DNA of 64,000 bases from Variovorax sp. RA8 (GTDB taxonomy: Bacteria; Pseudomonadota; Gammaproteobacteria; Burkholderiales; Burkholderiaceae_C), in NCBI RefSeq assembly GCF_901827175.1, contig NZ_LR594662.1, forward strand, positions 2,232,001 through 2,296,000, in the 5' to 3' direction. The position numbers and the translations under genes were made by a program. The notes beneath the pieces are model-generated. The model was not told where the DNA came from and did no database searches. It worked only from the letters and a program-made list of their open reading frames with translations. Shown here one piece after another: positions 42,203 through 53,753 of this stretch (its first letter is position 1; each line of letters opens with the position of its first letter).

Positions 42203-44902
42203 TTATCCGGCGAGCGCACGCGTGACGACCTCGTGCGTGTCCTTGCTGAGATCGGGCTTGGCCGCCACGCGCATGATGGCTTCGCGCGCGGCGCTGCGGT
42301 AGGGCTCGGCCAGCTTGCTCCAGCGGTCGAGAGCGCGCGCCAGGCGCGCAGCGACTTGCGGGTTGATGGCATCGAGCTCGATCACGCGCTCGCTCCAGAA
42401 CACGTAGCCCGCGGCATCGGGGCGGTGCAGCGCACCCGGGTTGGCGTTGCAGTAGCTGAAGATCACGCTGCGCGCGCGGTTCGGGTTCTTGAGCGAGAAG
42501 TCGGGATGCTTCATCAACTGCTTGACGAGCGGCAGGATGTCGCCGCCGCGGTCGGGGGCGCCGGCCTGCAGCGAGAACCACTTGTCGATGACCAGCGCCT
42601 CGTCCTTGAAGATCGCGTGGAAGCGCGCCAGGGCCTGCGCCGCCAGGGCGTGGCCCGAGGACACCAGTGCCTGGAGTGCATTGAAGCGGTCGGTCATGTT
42701 GCCGGCGTCCTTGAAGCGCTGCAGCGTCCTGCCGGGCCAGACCGTATCGCCCGTGGCGCGCGCGGCCAGGCAGAGGTAGGACAGGGCGAGGCCGGCCAGC
42801 GCGCGGCGGCCGGAGGAGCGAGGGTCGGGGCTGTAAGGGCCGGTGTCGCGGTGCTCCTCATAAGCCTGCTCCCAGTCGGCGAAGAGGCCGGCGGCGAGTT
42901 GGGCGCGCATGGCCTCGCGCACGAGATGCACGCGCTGCGGATCGACCATCTCCAACTGCTCGGCGATGTAGGTTTCCGACGGCAGCGTGAGCACCAGTTC
43001 CTTGAAGGCGGCATCGAGCGCGGGGTCGCGCAGCACGCGGCGCATGGCCTCCAGGCAGGCCTCGTTGAGCGGTGCTTCGCTTGCGCCCGCAACCGGCGCG
43101 TTGATCGCCTGGATCGCGGCGCGCAGCGCCAGGCGCTGGGCGGCCTCCCAGCGGTTGAAAGGGTCGGCGTCGTGCGCCAGCAGCGCGAGCAGCTGGGCGT
43201 CGCTGTACTCGTACTCCAGGATCACCGGCGCGCTGAAGCCGCGCAGGATCGAGGGCACCGGCTCGGCGTCGACATGGATGAAGGTGAACTGCTCGCCGGC
43301 GCGCGTCAGCACCAGGGTGCGCGTGCCCGCGCCCGGGGCCTCCTCGCCGGCCAGCTGCAGCGGCAGCTCGCGCCCGTCGGGGTCGAGCAGGCCGAGGTTG
43401 ACCGGGATCACGAAGGGTTCCTTGAAGGGCTGGCCCGGCGTCGGCGGGCAGCTCTGCGCGAAGCTCAGGGTGTAGGTGCGCTGCGCGGCGTCGTACACGC
43501 CGTGGGCGGCCAGCCGCGGCGTGCCGGCCTGGCTGTACCAGCGCTTGAACTGCGGCAAGCGGTGCGCGAGCTCGGAATCGGGGTTTGCATCGGCAATGGC
43601 TTGCGCAAAGTCGTCGCAGGTCACGGCCTGTCCGTCGTGGCGCTCGAAGTACAGCGTCATGCCGCGCGCGAAGCCCTGCCGGCCGACCAGCGTCTGCATC
43701 ATGCGCACCACCTCGGCACCCTTCTCATAGATGGTGACGGTGTAGAAGTTGCTGATCTCGATGTAGCTGTCCGGCCGAACGGGGTGTGCCATCGGGCCTG
43801 CGTCCTCGGGGAACTGGGCGGTGCGCAGCACGCGCACGTCCTCGATGCGCTTGACGGCACGCGCCGAAGCGTCGACGCACAGGTCCTGGCTGAACTCCTG
43901 GTCGCGGAACACCGTGAGGCCTTCCTTGAGCGAGAGCTGGAACCAGTCGCGGCAGGTCACGCGGTCGCCGGTCCAATTGTGGAAGTACTCGTGGCCGACA
44001 ACGCTCTCGATGTTGCCGTAGTCGGCGTCGGTGGCGGTGGCCTGGTTGGCCAGGACGTACTTCGTGTTGAAGATGTTCAGGCCCTTGTTCTCCATCGCGC
44101 CCATGTTGAAGTCGCTGGTGGCGACGATCATGAAGCGGTCCAGGTCGAGCGGCAGGCCGAAGCGGGCCTCGTCCCACATCACGGAGTTGACCAGCGAGTT
44201 CATCGCGTGCTCGGTCTTGTCGAGGTCGCCGGCACGCACATAGACCTGCAGCAGGTGCTCCTTGCCGTTGCGGGCCTTGATGCGCTGCTCGCGCGCCACG
44301 AGCTTGCCGGCCACCAGCGCGAACAGGTAGCTGGGCTTGCGGAAGGGATCGACCCATTTGGCGAAATGGCGGCCCTCGGGCAGTTCGCCCTGCTCGACCA
44401 GGTTTCCGTTCGACAGCAGGACGGGGTAGGCGGCCTTGGCGGCGCGGATCGTCACCGTGTAGCTCGCCATCACGTCGGGACGGTCGAGGAAGTAGGTGAT
44501 GCGGCGGAAACCCTCGGCCTCGCACTGGGTGAAGAAGGTGTCCTCGCTCACGAACAGCCCCATGAGCTTGGTGTTCTTGGCGGGGGCGCAGGTGGTGAAG
44601 AGCTCGAGCTCGAACGCGTCGGGCAGGTTGTCGATCACCAACTGATCGGCCTCCATGCGAAAGGAGGCGCCCTGGCCGTCGACCAGCACGCGTGCCAGGT
44701 TGAGCTCGTCGCCGTCCAGGCGCAGCGGCTCGGGCGCGACCTCGGGGTTGCGGCGCAGGCGCATGCGGTTGAGCACGCGGGTCTTGGCCGGGTCCAGGTC
44801 GAAGGTCAGGTCGACGGTGTCGATCCAGTAGGCGGGAGCGCGGTAGTCCTCGCGGCGGATCGCGACAGGCTCGGCTTGGGCATCACGCATGAGCATCGAC
44901 AT
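42203..44902 (-). CDS. pepN: Aminopeptidase N (M1 family)
   Basis: PepN removes N-terminal residues from peptides. From ATG 44902 (GGAGACACTTTG upstream) the protein has 899 residues. It shows the exopeptidase motif GAMENKGLNIF, the zinc motif HEYFHNWTGDRVTCRDWFQL with the third ligand Glu in LKEGLTVFRDQEF, and the C-terminal DUF3458 domains of the bacterial PepN type. Cytoplasmic, no signal peptide. Confidence 0.97.
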   Translation of the reverse strand: MSMLMRDAQAEPVAIRREDYRAPAYWIDTVDLTFDLDPAKTRVLNRMRLRRNPEVAPEPLRLDGDELNLARVLVDGQGASFRMEADQLVIDNLPDAFELELFTTCAPAKNTKLMGLFVSEDTFFTQCEAEGFRRITYFLDRPDVMASYTVTIRAAKAAYPVLLSNGNLVEQGELPEGRHFAKWVDPFRKPSYLFALVAGKLVAREQRIKARNGKEHLLQVYVRAGDLDKTEHAMNSLVNSVMWDEARFGLPLDLDRFMIVATSDFNMGAMENKGLNIFNTKYVLANQATATDADYGNIESVVGHEYFHNWTGDRVTCRDWFQLSLKEGLTVFRDQEFSQDLCVDASARAVKRIEDVRVLRTAQFPEDAGPMAHPVRPDSYIEISNFYTVTIYEKGAEVVRMMQTLVGRQGFARGMTLYFERHDGQAVTCDDFAQAIADANPDSELAHRLPQFKRWYSQAGTPRLAAHGVYDAAQRTYTLSFAQSCPPTPGQPFKEPFVIPVNLGLLDPDGRELPLQLAGEEAPGAGTRTLVLTRAGEQFTFIHVDAEPVPSILRGFSAPVILEYEYSDAQLLALLAHDADPFNRWEAAQRLALRAAIQAINAPVAGASEAPLNEACLEAMRRVLRDPALDAAFKELVLTLPSETYIAEQLEMVDPQRVHLVREAMRAQLAAGLFADWEQAYEEHRDTGPYSPDPRSSGRRALAGLALSYLCLAARATGDTVWPGRTLQRFKDAGNMTDRFNALQALVSSGHALAAQALARFHAIFKDEALVIDKWFSLQAGAPDRGGDILPLVKQLMKHPDFSLKNPNRARSVIFSYCNANPGALHRPDAAGYVFWSERVIELDAINPQVAARLARALDRWSKLAEPYRSAAREAIMRVAAKPDLSKDTHEVVTRALAG

Positions 44903-44923
44903 CAAAGTGTCTCCAGGGATTTT

Positions 44924-46028
44924 TTATACGCCTTGCTTGAGCGAGGCTTCGATGAAGGCGTCGAGGTCGCCGTCCAGTACCTTCTGGGTGGCCGAGATCT
45001 CGACATTGGTGCGCAGGTCCTTGATGCGGCTGTTGTCCAGCACGTAGCTGCGGATCTGGTGGCCCCAGCCGACGTCGGTCTTGCTGTCCTCCAGCTTCTG
45101 CTGTTCTTCCTGGCGCTTGCGCATCTCGTGGTCGTACAGGCGCGAGCGCAGGCGCTTCCAGGCGACGTCGCGGTTGCTGTGCTGGCTGCGGCCGTCCTGG
45201 CACTGCACCACGATGCCGGTTGGGATGTGCGTGAGGCGCACCGCCGAGTCGGTCTTGTTGATGTGCTGGCCACCGGCGCCGCTGGCGCGGTAGGTGTCCA
45301 CTCGCACATCCGCGGGGTTGATCTCGATCTCGATCGAGTCGTCGATCTCCGGGTAGACGAAGATGCTGGCGAAGCTGGTGTGGCGCCCGCCCGAAGAGTC
45401 GAAGGGCGACTTGCGCACCAGGCGGTGCACGCCGGTCTCGGTGCGCAGCAGGCCGAAGGCGTACTCGCCCTCGACCTTGATGGTGGCGCCCTTGATGCCC
45501 GCGGTGTCGCCCGGGGTCTCGTCCTCGATCTGGGTCTTGAAGCCCTTGCGCTCGGCGTATTTCAGGTACTGGCGCAGCAGCATGCTGGCCCAGTCGCAGG
45601 CCTCGGTGCCGCCGGCGCCGGCCTGGATGTCGATGAAGGCGTTGAGCGGGTCGGCCGGGTTGTTGAACATCCGGCGGAACTCGAGCTGCTTGATGTCTTC
45701 CTCGAGCTTGGCGGCGTCGTCGGCGATGGCCTGCAGGCCATCCATGTCGCCTTCCTCCTTCGACATCTCGTAGAGCTCGGTGTTGTCCGAAAGCCCGCTG
45801 GTGAGCCGGTCGAGCGTGACGACCACGTCGTCGAGCGCCTTCTTTTCACGGCCCAGCTCCTGGGCCTTCTTCGGGTCGTTCCAGACGGAGGGATCTTCGA
45901 GCGATGCGTTGACCGTCCTCAGACGTTCGGCCTTGGCATCGTAGTCAAAGATACCTCCGTAGGTCGGCCGTCCTGGCGCTCAGGTCTGCGAGGGTTGCGC
46001 CGATTTGGTTGATTTGCTCTGCATCCAT
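44924..46028 (-). CDS. prfB: Peptide chain release factor 2 (programmed +1 frameshift)
   Basis: RF2 terminates translation at UGA and UAA. The gene needs a +1 frameshift: the first frame starts at ATG 46028 ([16 protein letters not shown]) and ends ADLRRYL at the TGA at 45947-45945; the second frame continues from DYDAKAERL to 44924. The site reads CTTTGAC preceded by GGAGG, the classic autoregulatory signal. The total is about 367 residues. The anticodon tripeptide SPF ([15 protein letters not shown]) and GGQ ([14 protein letters not shown]) are intact. Confidence 0.97.
45941..45965 (-). promoter_or_regulatory. RF2 recoding site
   Basis: On the reverse strand the sequence is ACGGAGGTATCTTTGACTAC: a Shine-Dalgarno-like GGAGG just upstream of CTT TGA C. 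Low RF2 lets ribosomes slip +1 at CTT, restoring the frame and RF2 synthesis. This is established for prfB in most bacteria. Confidence 0.95.
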
Positions 46029-46078
46029 GGGGAATCCTGACGGTGTTCGGGGGTAAACCGGGGATTTTCTCACGCCCG

Positions 46079-47005
46079 TCAAGGCCCTTCGTCCGCCATG
46101 AATGCCTCGATGAGCGCCGCGACTCGGGCCGGCTGGTCGTGGTGCAGCATGTGGCCCGCTTCCTCGAGCCGTTCCAGGCGCACATTGCGCACCGATTTCA
46201 GCCGCTCCTGGAAGTCGGCCAGGGTGTAGCGGCCCTTCCACCAGTGGCCCAGGCTGTCGTCGGAGGCCACCACGGCCAGCACCGGGGCCTGGATGGCGGC
46301 GTAGAGCGCCAGCGCCTCGTCGACACGGAACAGGTTGGCATTCACGATCTTGTGCGCCGGGTCGCCCAGGATCTCCCAGCGCTCGCCGCCCTCGGCCGGT
46401 GTACGGGCGACGGACCAGTGGCCGGCCAGCCAGTCGGCCTTGTCCTGCGACAGGCGCGGGTTGGTCTTCATCAGCCGCCGCGCCACCCCGTCGGGGCCGG
46501 TATAGCTGGCCAGCGCCATCTCGCCGCGGTGCAGGCGCTTGAGCTGGTCGATCCACTTGCCGTAGCGGCCGGGCGCCTCAGCCGGCTCCAGGGGGGGCAT
46601 GCCGAAGCCCTCGAGGTTGACGAGGCGGCGCAGCCGCTGGGGCCGCACGCCGCCGTACTGCATCGCGATATTGCCGCCCATGCTGTGGCCGACCAGGTCG
46701 ACGGGCGTGTCGCCGGCGTAGTGGTCGAGCAGCCAGTCGAGGTCCGCGAGGTAGTCGGGCATCCAGTAGTTGTCGACGGCGCCGCCCTCGGTCAGGCCGA
46801 AGCCGCGCCAGTCCGGGGCAATCACGTGGCGCTCCGCGGCCAGGGCATCGACCACGAACTGCCAGGACGCGGCCACGTCCATCCAGCCGTGCAGCAGCAC
46901 GAGGGGAGGGCGCGCCGGAGAAGGCGTGCCCCAGATGCGGACGTGGTAGCGCAGGTTGCGGATGGGGACGAATTCGCTGCGGGACGGGCGGAGGACTTGA
47001 TACAT
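46079..47005 (-). CDS. Alpha/beta-fold hydrolase
   Basis: The 308-residue protein has VLLHGWMDVAASWQFVVDAL, APDWRGFG, the nucleophile elbow VDLVGHSMGGNIAMQYGG, the acidic residue in VLAVVASDDSLGHWW and the catalytic His in LEEAGHMLHHDQP. It belongs to the large epoxide-hydrolase/haloalkane-dehalogenase-like group; substrate cannot be given. It starts 86 bp from the divergent aldo/keto reductase gene. Confidence 0.85.
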   Translation of the reverse strand: MYQVLRPSRSEFVPIRNLRYHVRIWGTPSPARPPLVLLHGWMDVAASWQFVVDALAAERHVIAPDWRGFGLTEGGAVDNYWMPDYLADLDWLLDHYAGDTPVDLVGHSMGGNIAMQYGGVRPQRLRRLVNLEGFGMPPLEPAEAPGRYGKWIDQLKRLHRGEMALASYTGPDGVARRLMKTNPRLSQDKADWLAGHWSVARTPAEGGERWEILGDPAHKIVNANLFRVDEALALYAAIQAPVLAVVASDDSLGHWWKGRYTLADFQERLKSVRNVRLERLEEAGHMLHHDQPARVAALIEAFMADEGP

Positions 47006-47091
47006 GGCCGATCGATGATACGGACCAGGCCCGGGCCCTGCAGTCCAGCAGCGGACAGCAAGCCCGCGCGCTAGCCGGTAGCATTCATCGC

Positions 47092-48153
47092 ATGCAAAAA
47101 ATCCAACTCGGGCAGAGCGATCTGCGCGTCACGCCGATCTGCCTCGGCACCATGACCTTCGGCGAGCAGGTGGACGAGCCCACCGCCCACGCCATCCTCG
47201 GCCGTTCGCTCGAGCGCGGCATCGACTTCATCGACACGGCCGAGATGTATGCCGTGCCCACCCGCGCGGAGACTTTCGGCGCGACCGAGACCATCATCGG
47301 CCGCTGGTTCGAGAAGAATCCCGGCGTGCGCGACAGGATCGTGCTCGCCACCAAGGCGGCCGGCCCATCGCGTGGCATGCCCTGGGTGCGCGAAGGCAGC
47401 GGCATGACGGCGGCCGACATCGTGGCCTCCTGCGAAGGCAGCCTCCGCCGCCTGAAGACGGACGTGATCGACCTCTACCAGATCCACTGGCCCGAGCGCC
47501 ACGTGCCGGCCTTCGGCAACATGTACTACGACCCGGCGCGCGAGACTTCGCGCACCTCCATCCACGAGCAGCTCGAGGCGATGGCCGGCCTGGTGAGTGC
47601 GGGCAAGGTCCGCGCCATCGGCCTGTCGAACGAGACGCCCTATGGCGTGCACGAGTTCGTGCGCCTGGCCGAGCAGCACGGCCTGCCGCGCGTGGCCACG
47701 GTGCAGAACGTCTACAACCTGCTGAATCGCACGGTCGAGAACGGCCTCGACGAGACCATGCACCGGCTCGGCGTCTCGCTGCTGGCCTATTCGCCGCTCG
47801 GCGCCGGCTTGCTGACCGGCAAGTACGACAAGAGCGGCATCACAGGGCCCGATGCGCCGCAGGGCGCGCGCATCGCGCGCTACGAGTCGGTTCGCAAGCA
47901 GCGCTGGGGCCGTCCCGAGTCGCTCGAGGCGGCGCGCCGCTACAACGCCCTGGCGCGCGGAATCGGCATGACGCCGACGCAGTTTGCGCTGGCCTTCTGC
48001 CACGGCAAGTGGCAGGTGGCGAGCACCATCATCGGCGTGACCTCGCTGGCCCAGCTCGAGGAGAACCTCGACGCCTGGGACAAGCGGCTGCCGCCCGAAG
48101 TGCTGGCGGAGGTGGACAAGCTGCGCTGGGAGATGCGGGACCCCGCTATCTGA
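47092..48153 (+). CDS. Aldo/keto reductase (Tas-like)
   Basis: The 353-residue product is a NADP-dependent aldo/keto reductase. It has ICLGTMTFGEQVDEPTAHAI, the catalytic Asp/Tyr in IDFIDTAEMYAVP, the Lys in IVLATKAAG, and the His of LYQIHWPERH, plus SNETPYGVHEF and the C-terminal cofactor part IIGVTSLAQLEENL. The long loop after FGEQ and ERHVPAFG is typical of the Tas/YajO subgroup. Physiological substrate unknown. Confidence 0.92.
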   Translation: MQKIQLGQSDLRVTPICLGTMTFGEQVDEPTAHAILGRSLERGIDFIDTAEMYAVPTRAETFGATETIIGRWFEKNPGVRDRIVLATKAAGPSRGMPWVREGSGMTAADIVASCEGSLRRLKTDVIDLYQIHWPERHVPAFGNMYYDPARETSRTSIHEQLEAMAGLVSAGKVRAIGLSNETPYGVHEFVRLAEQHGLPRVATVQNVYNLLNRTVENGLDETMHRLGVSLLAYSPLGAGLLTGKYDKSGITGPDAPQGARIARYESVRKQRWGRPESLEAARRYNALARGIGMTPTQFALAFCHGKWQVASTIIGVTSLAQLEENLDAWDKRLPPEVLAEVDKLRWEMRDPAI

Positions 48154-48173
48154 GAGCACTGTCCCGCGCCCGC

Positions 48174-48665
48174 ATGAGCAGGAAATCCCACGTCAGCGAA
48201 ACCCCCGCCACCCAACTGCTGCGGGCGAACGGCATCGACTTCACCGAGCATCCCTACGAATACCTGGAGCACGGCGGTGCCCAGCACAGCGCCGAGGTGC
48301 TGGGCCTGGACCCCTTCACGGTGGTCAAGACGCTGGTGATGCAGGACCAGGACGCCAAGCCATTGATCGTGCTGATGCACGGCAACCGCACGGTCTCGAC
48401 CAAGAACCTGGCGCGGCAGATCGGCGCCAAGTCGGTCGAGCCCTGCAAGCCCGAGGTCGCCAACCGGCACAGCGGCTACCTGGTGGGTGGCACGTCGCCC
48501 TTCGCGACGCGGCGGGCGATGGCGGTCTACATCGAGTCGACGATCCTCGAGCTGCCGAGGATCGTCATCAACGGCGGGCGGCGCGGCTACCTGGTGGGCA
48601 TCGACCCGCAGGTCTGCGTGCGGCTGCTCGGCGCGAAGCCGGTGCAGTGCGCGCTGGCAGAATAG
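48174..48665 (+). CDS. ybaK: Cys-tRNA(Pro)/Cys-tRNA(Cys) deacylase YbaK
   Basis: YbaK hydrolyses Cys-tRNA(Pro) formed by prolyl-tRNA synthetase. ATG 48174 gives 163 residues. The family features are [15 protein letters not shown] [20 protein letters not shown], the catalytic Lys in VVKTLV, and [15 protein letters not shown] and [14 protein letters not shown] in the C-terminal half. It follows the reductase gene by 20 bp. Confidence 0.93.
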   Translation: MSRKSHVSETPATQLLRANGIDFTEHPYEYLEHGGAQHSAEVLGLDPFTVVKTLVMQDQDAKPLIVLMHGNRTVSTKNLARQIGAKSVEPCKPEVANRHSGYLVGGTSPFATRRAMAVYIESTILELPRIVINGGRRGYLVGIDPQVCVRLLGAKPVQCALAE

Positions 48666-48714
48666 CCGGCCGATCCGGGCGGCACATCGCCCGCCCGGAC
48701 CGTTTGGAGACACC

Positions 48715-49356
48715 GTGAGTTCCTACCTGCCTTCGTTGATCGCGATCGTCCTGTCATACCTGCTGGGCTCGCTGTCCTTTGCCGTCATCGTCAGCAAGGC
48801 GCTCGGCATGGCCGACCCCCGCAGCTACGGCAGCAAGAACCCGGGCGCGACCAATGTGCTGCGCTCCGGGAACAAGGGCGCGGCACTGGCGACATTGCTG
48901 CTGGATGCGGTCAAGGGCTGGCTGCCCGTTTTCCTGATCCATCGCCTGGGCGAGCCCTACGGCATGGGGCAGGGGACTGCGGCGCTGGCGGGGCTGGCGG
49001 CCTTTCTCGGGCACCTGTACCCGGTCTTCTTCGGCTTCCAGGGTGGCAAGGGTGTCGCCACGGCGGCCGGAGCGCTGCTGGGCATCGAGTGGTTGCTGGG
49101 GCTGGCGACCGGCACCACCTGGCTGATCATCGCCGTCTTCTTCCGCTATTCCTCGCTGGCCTCGATCGTGGCGGCCTTCTTCGCGCCCGCCTACTACCTG
49201 ATCGGCGGCGGCATCGCGTGGCCGCTCTCGCGCGAGGTGCTGCTCGCGCTGATCGCGATCAGCCTGCTGCTGATCTGGCGGCACCGGGAAAACATTCGCC
49301 GCCTCGCGGCCGGCACGGAGTCCCGGCTGGGCTCCAAGGCCAGGACACAGGAGTGA
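48715..49356 (+). CDS. plsY: Glycerol-3-phosphate acyltransferase PlsY
   Basis: PlsY is a membrane enzyme that transfers acyl groups from acyl-phosphate to glycerol-3-phosphate at the start of phospholipid synthesis. GTG 48715 (GGAGA upstream) gives 213 residues. Three conserved motifs are visible: [31 protein letters not shown], and [19 protein letters not shown]. Five to six membrane helices. A RidA-family gene follows. Confidence 0.96.
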   Translation: MSSYLPSLIAIVLSYLLGSLSFAVIVSKALGMADPRSYGSKNPGATNVLRSGNKGAALATLLLDAVKGWLPVFLIHRLGEPYGMGQGTAALAGLAAFLGHLYPVFFGFQGGKGVATAAGALLGIEWLLGLATGTTWLIIAVFFRYSSLASIVAAFFAPAYYLIGGGIAWPLSREVLLALIAISLLLIWRHRENIRRLAAGTESRLGSKARTQE

Positions 49357-49364
49357 TTTCAAGC

Positions 49365-49718
49365 ATGGCAAGCATTCAGCGCTTTCACGTCGGCCCGCGA
49401 CTGTCCGAGACGGCGGTCCACAACGGCACCATCTACCTCGCGGGCCAGGTGCCCGACGACACCACGCAGGACATCCGCGGCCAGGCCGCACAGGTGCTGG
49501 CGATGGTTGACCGCCTGCTGGCGGAGGCCGGCAGCGACAAGTCGCGCATCCTGATGACGCAGATCTTCCTGGCCGACATCGGCGACATCACGGCGATGAA
49601 CGAGGTGTGGGACGCGTGGATTCCCGCCGGACATACGCCCCCGCGCGCCACCGTGCAGGCGGCGATGGCCAATGCGGCCTACAAGATCGAGATCGTCGTC
49701 ACCGCTGCCGCGGCGTAG
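49365..49718 (+). CDS. RidA family protein
   Basis: RidA proteins hydrolyse reactive enamine/imine intermediates. The 117-residue product (ATG 49365) matches the family in length and pattern: GPRLSETAVHNGTIYLAGQV, LLAEAGSDKSRILMTQIFLA, and the C-terminal ATVQAAMANAAYKIEIVVTA. The usual catalytic-site Arg in the R-T-V pattern is present as PPRATVQA. It belongs to a RidA-like subgroup rather than clearly to RidA itself. Confidence 0.88.
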   Translation: MASIQRFHVGPRLSETAVHNGTIYLAGQVPDDTTQDIRGQAAQVLAMVDRLLAEAGSDKSRILMTQIFLADIGDITAMNEVWDAWIPAGHTPPRATVQAAMANAAYKIEIVVTAAAA

Positions 49719-49727
49719 CTCCGAAGC

Positions 49728-50372
49728 TCAGAACCGCTTCTCGAGGACCATCTGGTCCGCGTCGCGCCGCATCGAGAAGCGGCTGATGAAGCTGTTGCCC
49801 AGCAGTACGTAAGGCATAGGCTGCTGCGACACGATCGCCTCGACGTCGTAGACCTCGACGTCGCCGACCCGCACGGAATTCAGGCGCACCAGGTAGCCCT
49901 GTGCGGTGCCGTTCGCGGTATTCATGCGAACCGGCCGCCCCTTGCTGAAATCGAGCCCGATGCGCTGAGCGTCCGCCGCCGAGAGCGCAACAGCCGTGGC
50001 GCCGGTGTCGAGCATGAAGCTGACGCTGCGTCCATTGATCGCGCCCTGCGTCAAGAAATGCCCGCCGCTGGATGCCGGCAGCACAATGCGCGTGCCGCCC
50101 CCGCCACCACCCGCGCTGCCGCCGCCGATGCTGACCGGTTGGTCCATGCGCAGCGCCACGCGCTTGCCGCCGGCCTCCACCGTGGCCTGCTCGGCCGTCA
50201 TCGACAGCAGCTTCACGCCCTGGAAGGTGTCGCCCACGGCCACCGTCTTGGGCGCACTGCCGTCGACGATCAGGATGGCGCGGCTGCCGATGGTGCCGGT
50301 CAGCATCACGGACTGGGCATGCGCGAAACCGCATGCCGCGGCCAGCAGCATCGGAAGAAGGCCGGCCTTCAT
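49728..50372 (-). CDS. Retropepsin-like aspartic protease, exported
   Basis: From ATG 50372 the protein has 214 residues and begins with a signal peptide (MKAGLLPMLLAAACGFAHAQ). A Gly-rich linker precedes a C-terminal retropepsin-like domain with the active-site motif FMLDTGATAVALSAADAQRI and the strand VLLGNSFISRFSM. This matches the TIGR02281-type clan AA proteases of proteobacteria, probably periplasmic. A start five codons upstream is possible. Substrate unknown. Confidence 0.88.
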   Translation of the reverse strand: MKAGLLPMLLAAACGFAHAQSVMLTGTIGSRAILIVDGSAPKTVAVGDTFQGVKLLSMTAEQATVEAGGKRVALRMDQPVSIGGGSAGGGGGGTRIVLPASSGGHFLTQGAINGRSVSFMLDTGATAVALSAADAQRIGLDFSKGRPVRMNTANGTAQGYLVRLNSVRVGDVEVYDVEAIVSQQPMPYVLLGNSFISRFSMRRDADQMVLEKRF

Positions 50373-50379
50373 AGGGCGC

Positions 50380-50865
50380 TCAGTCACGGAAGTTGTTGAA
50401 GGACAGGGGCATATCGGGCACGTCCTTCTTAATCAGTGCCATCGCGGCCTGCAGGTCGTCGCGCTTGGCACCGGTCACCCGCACCGCGTCGCCCTGGATC
50501 GCGGCCTGCACCTTGAGCTTGCTGTCCTTGACCAGGCGCTGGATCTTCTTGGCGGTCTCGCTCTCGATGCCGTTCTTGACCTTGATCACCTGCTTGACCT
50601 TGTCGCCGCCGATCTTCTGGACATCCCCCTTGTCGAGGAAGCGCACGTCCACGCTGCGCTTGGTGAGCTTGTTGCGCAGGATGTCTTCCACCTGCACGAG
50701 CTGGAATTCGGCATCGCCGATGAGCGTGATTTCCTTGTCCTTGAGCTCGACCGAGGCCGCGGTGCCCTTGAAGTCGAATCGCGTGCCGATCTCCTTGGCC
50801 GTGTTCTCCACGGCATTCTTGACCTCGGGCAGGTTGGGTTCGCAGACGGTATCGAAAGACGGCAT
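50380..50865 (-). CDS. yajQ: YajQ family nucleotide-binding protein
   Basis: YajQ-type proteins bind nucleotides; a Xanthomonas member is a cyclic-di-GMP effector. ATG 50865 (GGAGAG upstream) gives 161 residues: [39 protein letters not shown], and LSFNNFRD at the end, all standard. The frame runs further upstream to 51861 antisense to murB, which is an artefact. Confidence 0.95.
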   Translation of the reverse strand: MPSFDTVCEPNLPEVKNAVENTAKEIGTRFDFKGTAASVELKDKEITLIGDAEFQLVQVEDILRNKLTKRSVDVRFLDKGDVQKIGGDKVKQVIKVKNGIESETAKKIQRLVKDSKLKVQAAIQGDAVRVTGAKRDDLQAAMALIKKDVPDMPLSFNNFRD

Positions 50866-50910
50866 GGACTCTCCTCTGAATCTCACGGGTGTGAATGCGA
50901 CAATTCTCCC

Positions 50911-51963
50911 ATGATCGTGGAGCACAACGTACCGCTGCAGCAGCACAACAGCTTCGGTATCGTCGCGCGCGCCCAGCACCTGGTGCGCATCGCGAGCGAG
51001 GCCGACGTGGCCGCGTTGCTGGCCGACGAGGCCTGGCGCGGCGCGCCCAAGTTCGTGCTCGGCGGCGGCAGCAACATCGTGCTGACCGGCGACGTCAAGC
51101 CGTTGGTGCTGAAGGTGGAGATCAAGGGGCGCCGGCTGGTCGAAGAGACGCCGCGCGCCTGGATTCTGGAGGCGGGCGCCGGCGAGACCTGGCACGACAC
51201 GGTGCGCTGGATGCTCGACCAAGGCTTGCCCGGCGTGGAGAACATGGCGCTGATCCCCGGCACCGTGGGTGGGGCGCCGGTGCAGAACATCGGCGCCTAT
51301 GGGGTCGAGCTGCAGGACCGCTTCGAATCGCTGGACGCCATCGACCTCGAGACCGGCCGCGCCTTCACCCTCGACGCGGCCCAATGCGCTTTCGGCTACC
51401 GCGACTCGGTGTTCAAGCACGCGGCGAGCGGCAGCAACGACTTCGGCCTGGCGGGCCGGGCGCTGATCACGCGGGTGCGCTTCCGGCTGCCGCGGCCCTG
51501 GAAGCCGGTGCTGGGGTACCTGGACCTGGAGCGCAAGATGGCCGAGACCGGCAATTTCACGCCCAGCCCGACAGAAATCTTCGACTGGGTCTGCGCCATC
51601 CGCAGCGCGAAGCTGCCGGACTGGCGGGTGCTCGGGAATGCCGGCAGCTTCTTCAAGAATCCCACGGTCACCCCGGAGCAATGCGCCGACATCATCGCGC
51701 GCGACCCGAAGATCGTGCACTACCCGATGCCCGACGGCAGCATCAAGCTGGCCGCCGGCTGGCTGATCGATGCCTGCGGGTGGAAGGGCAAGACCGTCGG
51801 CAATGCCGGCGTCTACGAGAAGCAGGCGCTGGTGCTGGTCAACCGCGGCGGCCCCGCGCACCCGGCGACCGGCGGCGAGGTCATGACGCTGGCCAAGGCG
51901 ATCCAGACCAGCGTTTACGAGCGCTTCGGCATCCGGCTGGAGCCGGAGCCGGTGGTCGTGTAA
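50911..51963 (+). CDS. murB: UDP-N-acetylenolpyruvoylglucosamine reductase MurB
   Basis: MurB reduces UDP-GlcNAc-enolpyruvate to UDP-MurNAc with FAD and NADPH. ATG 50911 gives 350 residues, the length of type I MurB. FAD-binding motifs: [30 protein letters not shown]; the active-site Ser is in [11 protein letters not shown], and [17 protein letters not shown] is conserved. It is divergent from yajQ with 45 bp between starts. Confidence 0.96.
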   Translation: MIVEHNVPLQQHNSFGIVARAQHLVRIASEADVAALLADEAWRGAPKFVLGGGSNIVLTGDVKPLVLKVEIKGRRLVEETPRAWILEAGAGETWHDTVRWMLDQGLPGVENMALIPGTVGGAPVQNIGAYGVELQDRFESLDAIDLETGRAFTLDAAQCAFGYRDSVFKHAASGSNDFGLAGRALITRVRFRLPRPWKPVLGYLDLERKMAETGNFTPSPTEIFDWVCAIRSAKLPDWRVLGNAGSFFKNPTVTPEQCADIIARDPKIVHYPMPDGSIKLAAGWLIDACGWKGKTVGNAGVYEKQALVLVNRGGPAHPATGGEVMTLAKAIQTSVYERFGIRLEPEPVVV

Positions 51964-51997
51964 CGGGGGACGAACGGTCCAGTGGGCCGCGGTAAGC

Positions 51998-53675
<1,678 letters not shown>

Positions 53676-53753
53676 TTGAAGGGGAGGGCCTGGCGCTGCG
53701 GAGAGGAAAGCCCGTGATTTTAGGCTTTGCCGGCAGGCCCTCCGGGCCGGCGC

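Noticed and set aside
42233..46012. A 1259-codon plus-strand frame opposite pepN and prfB
   Set aside because: It is the antisense shadow of two well-supported genes and shows no domain motifs.
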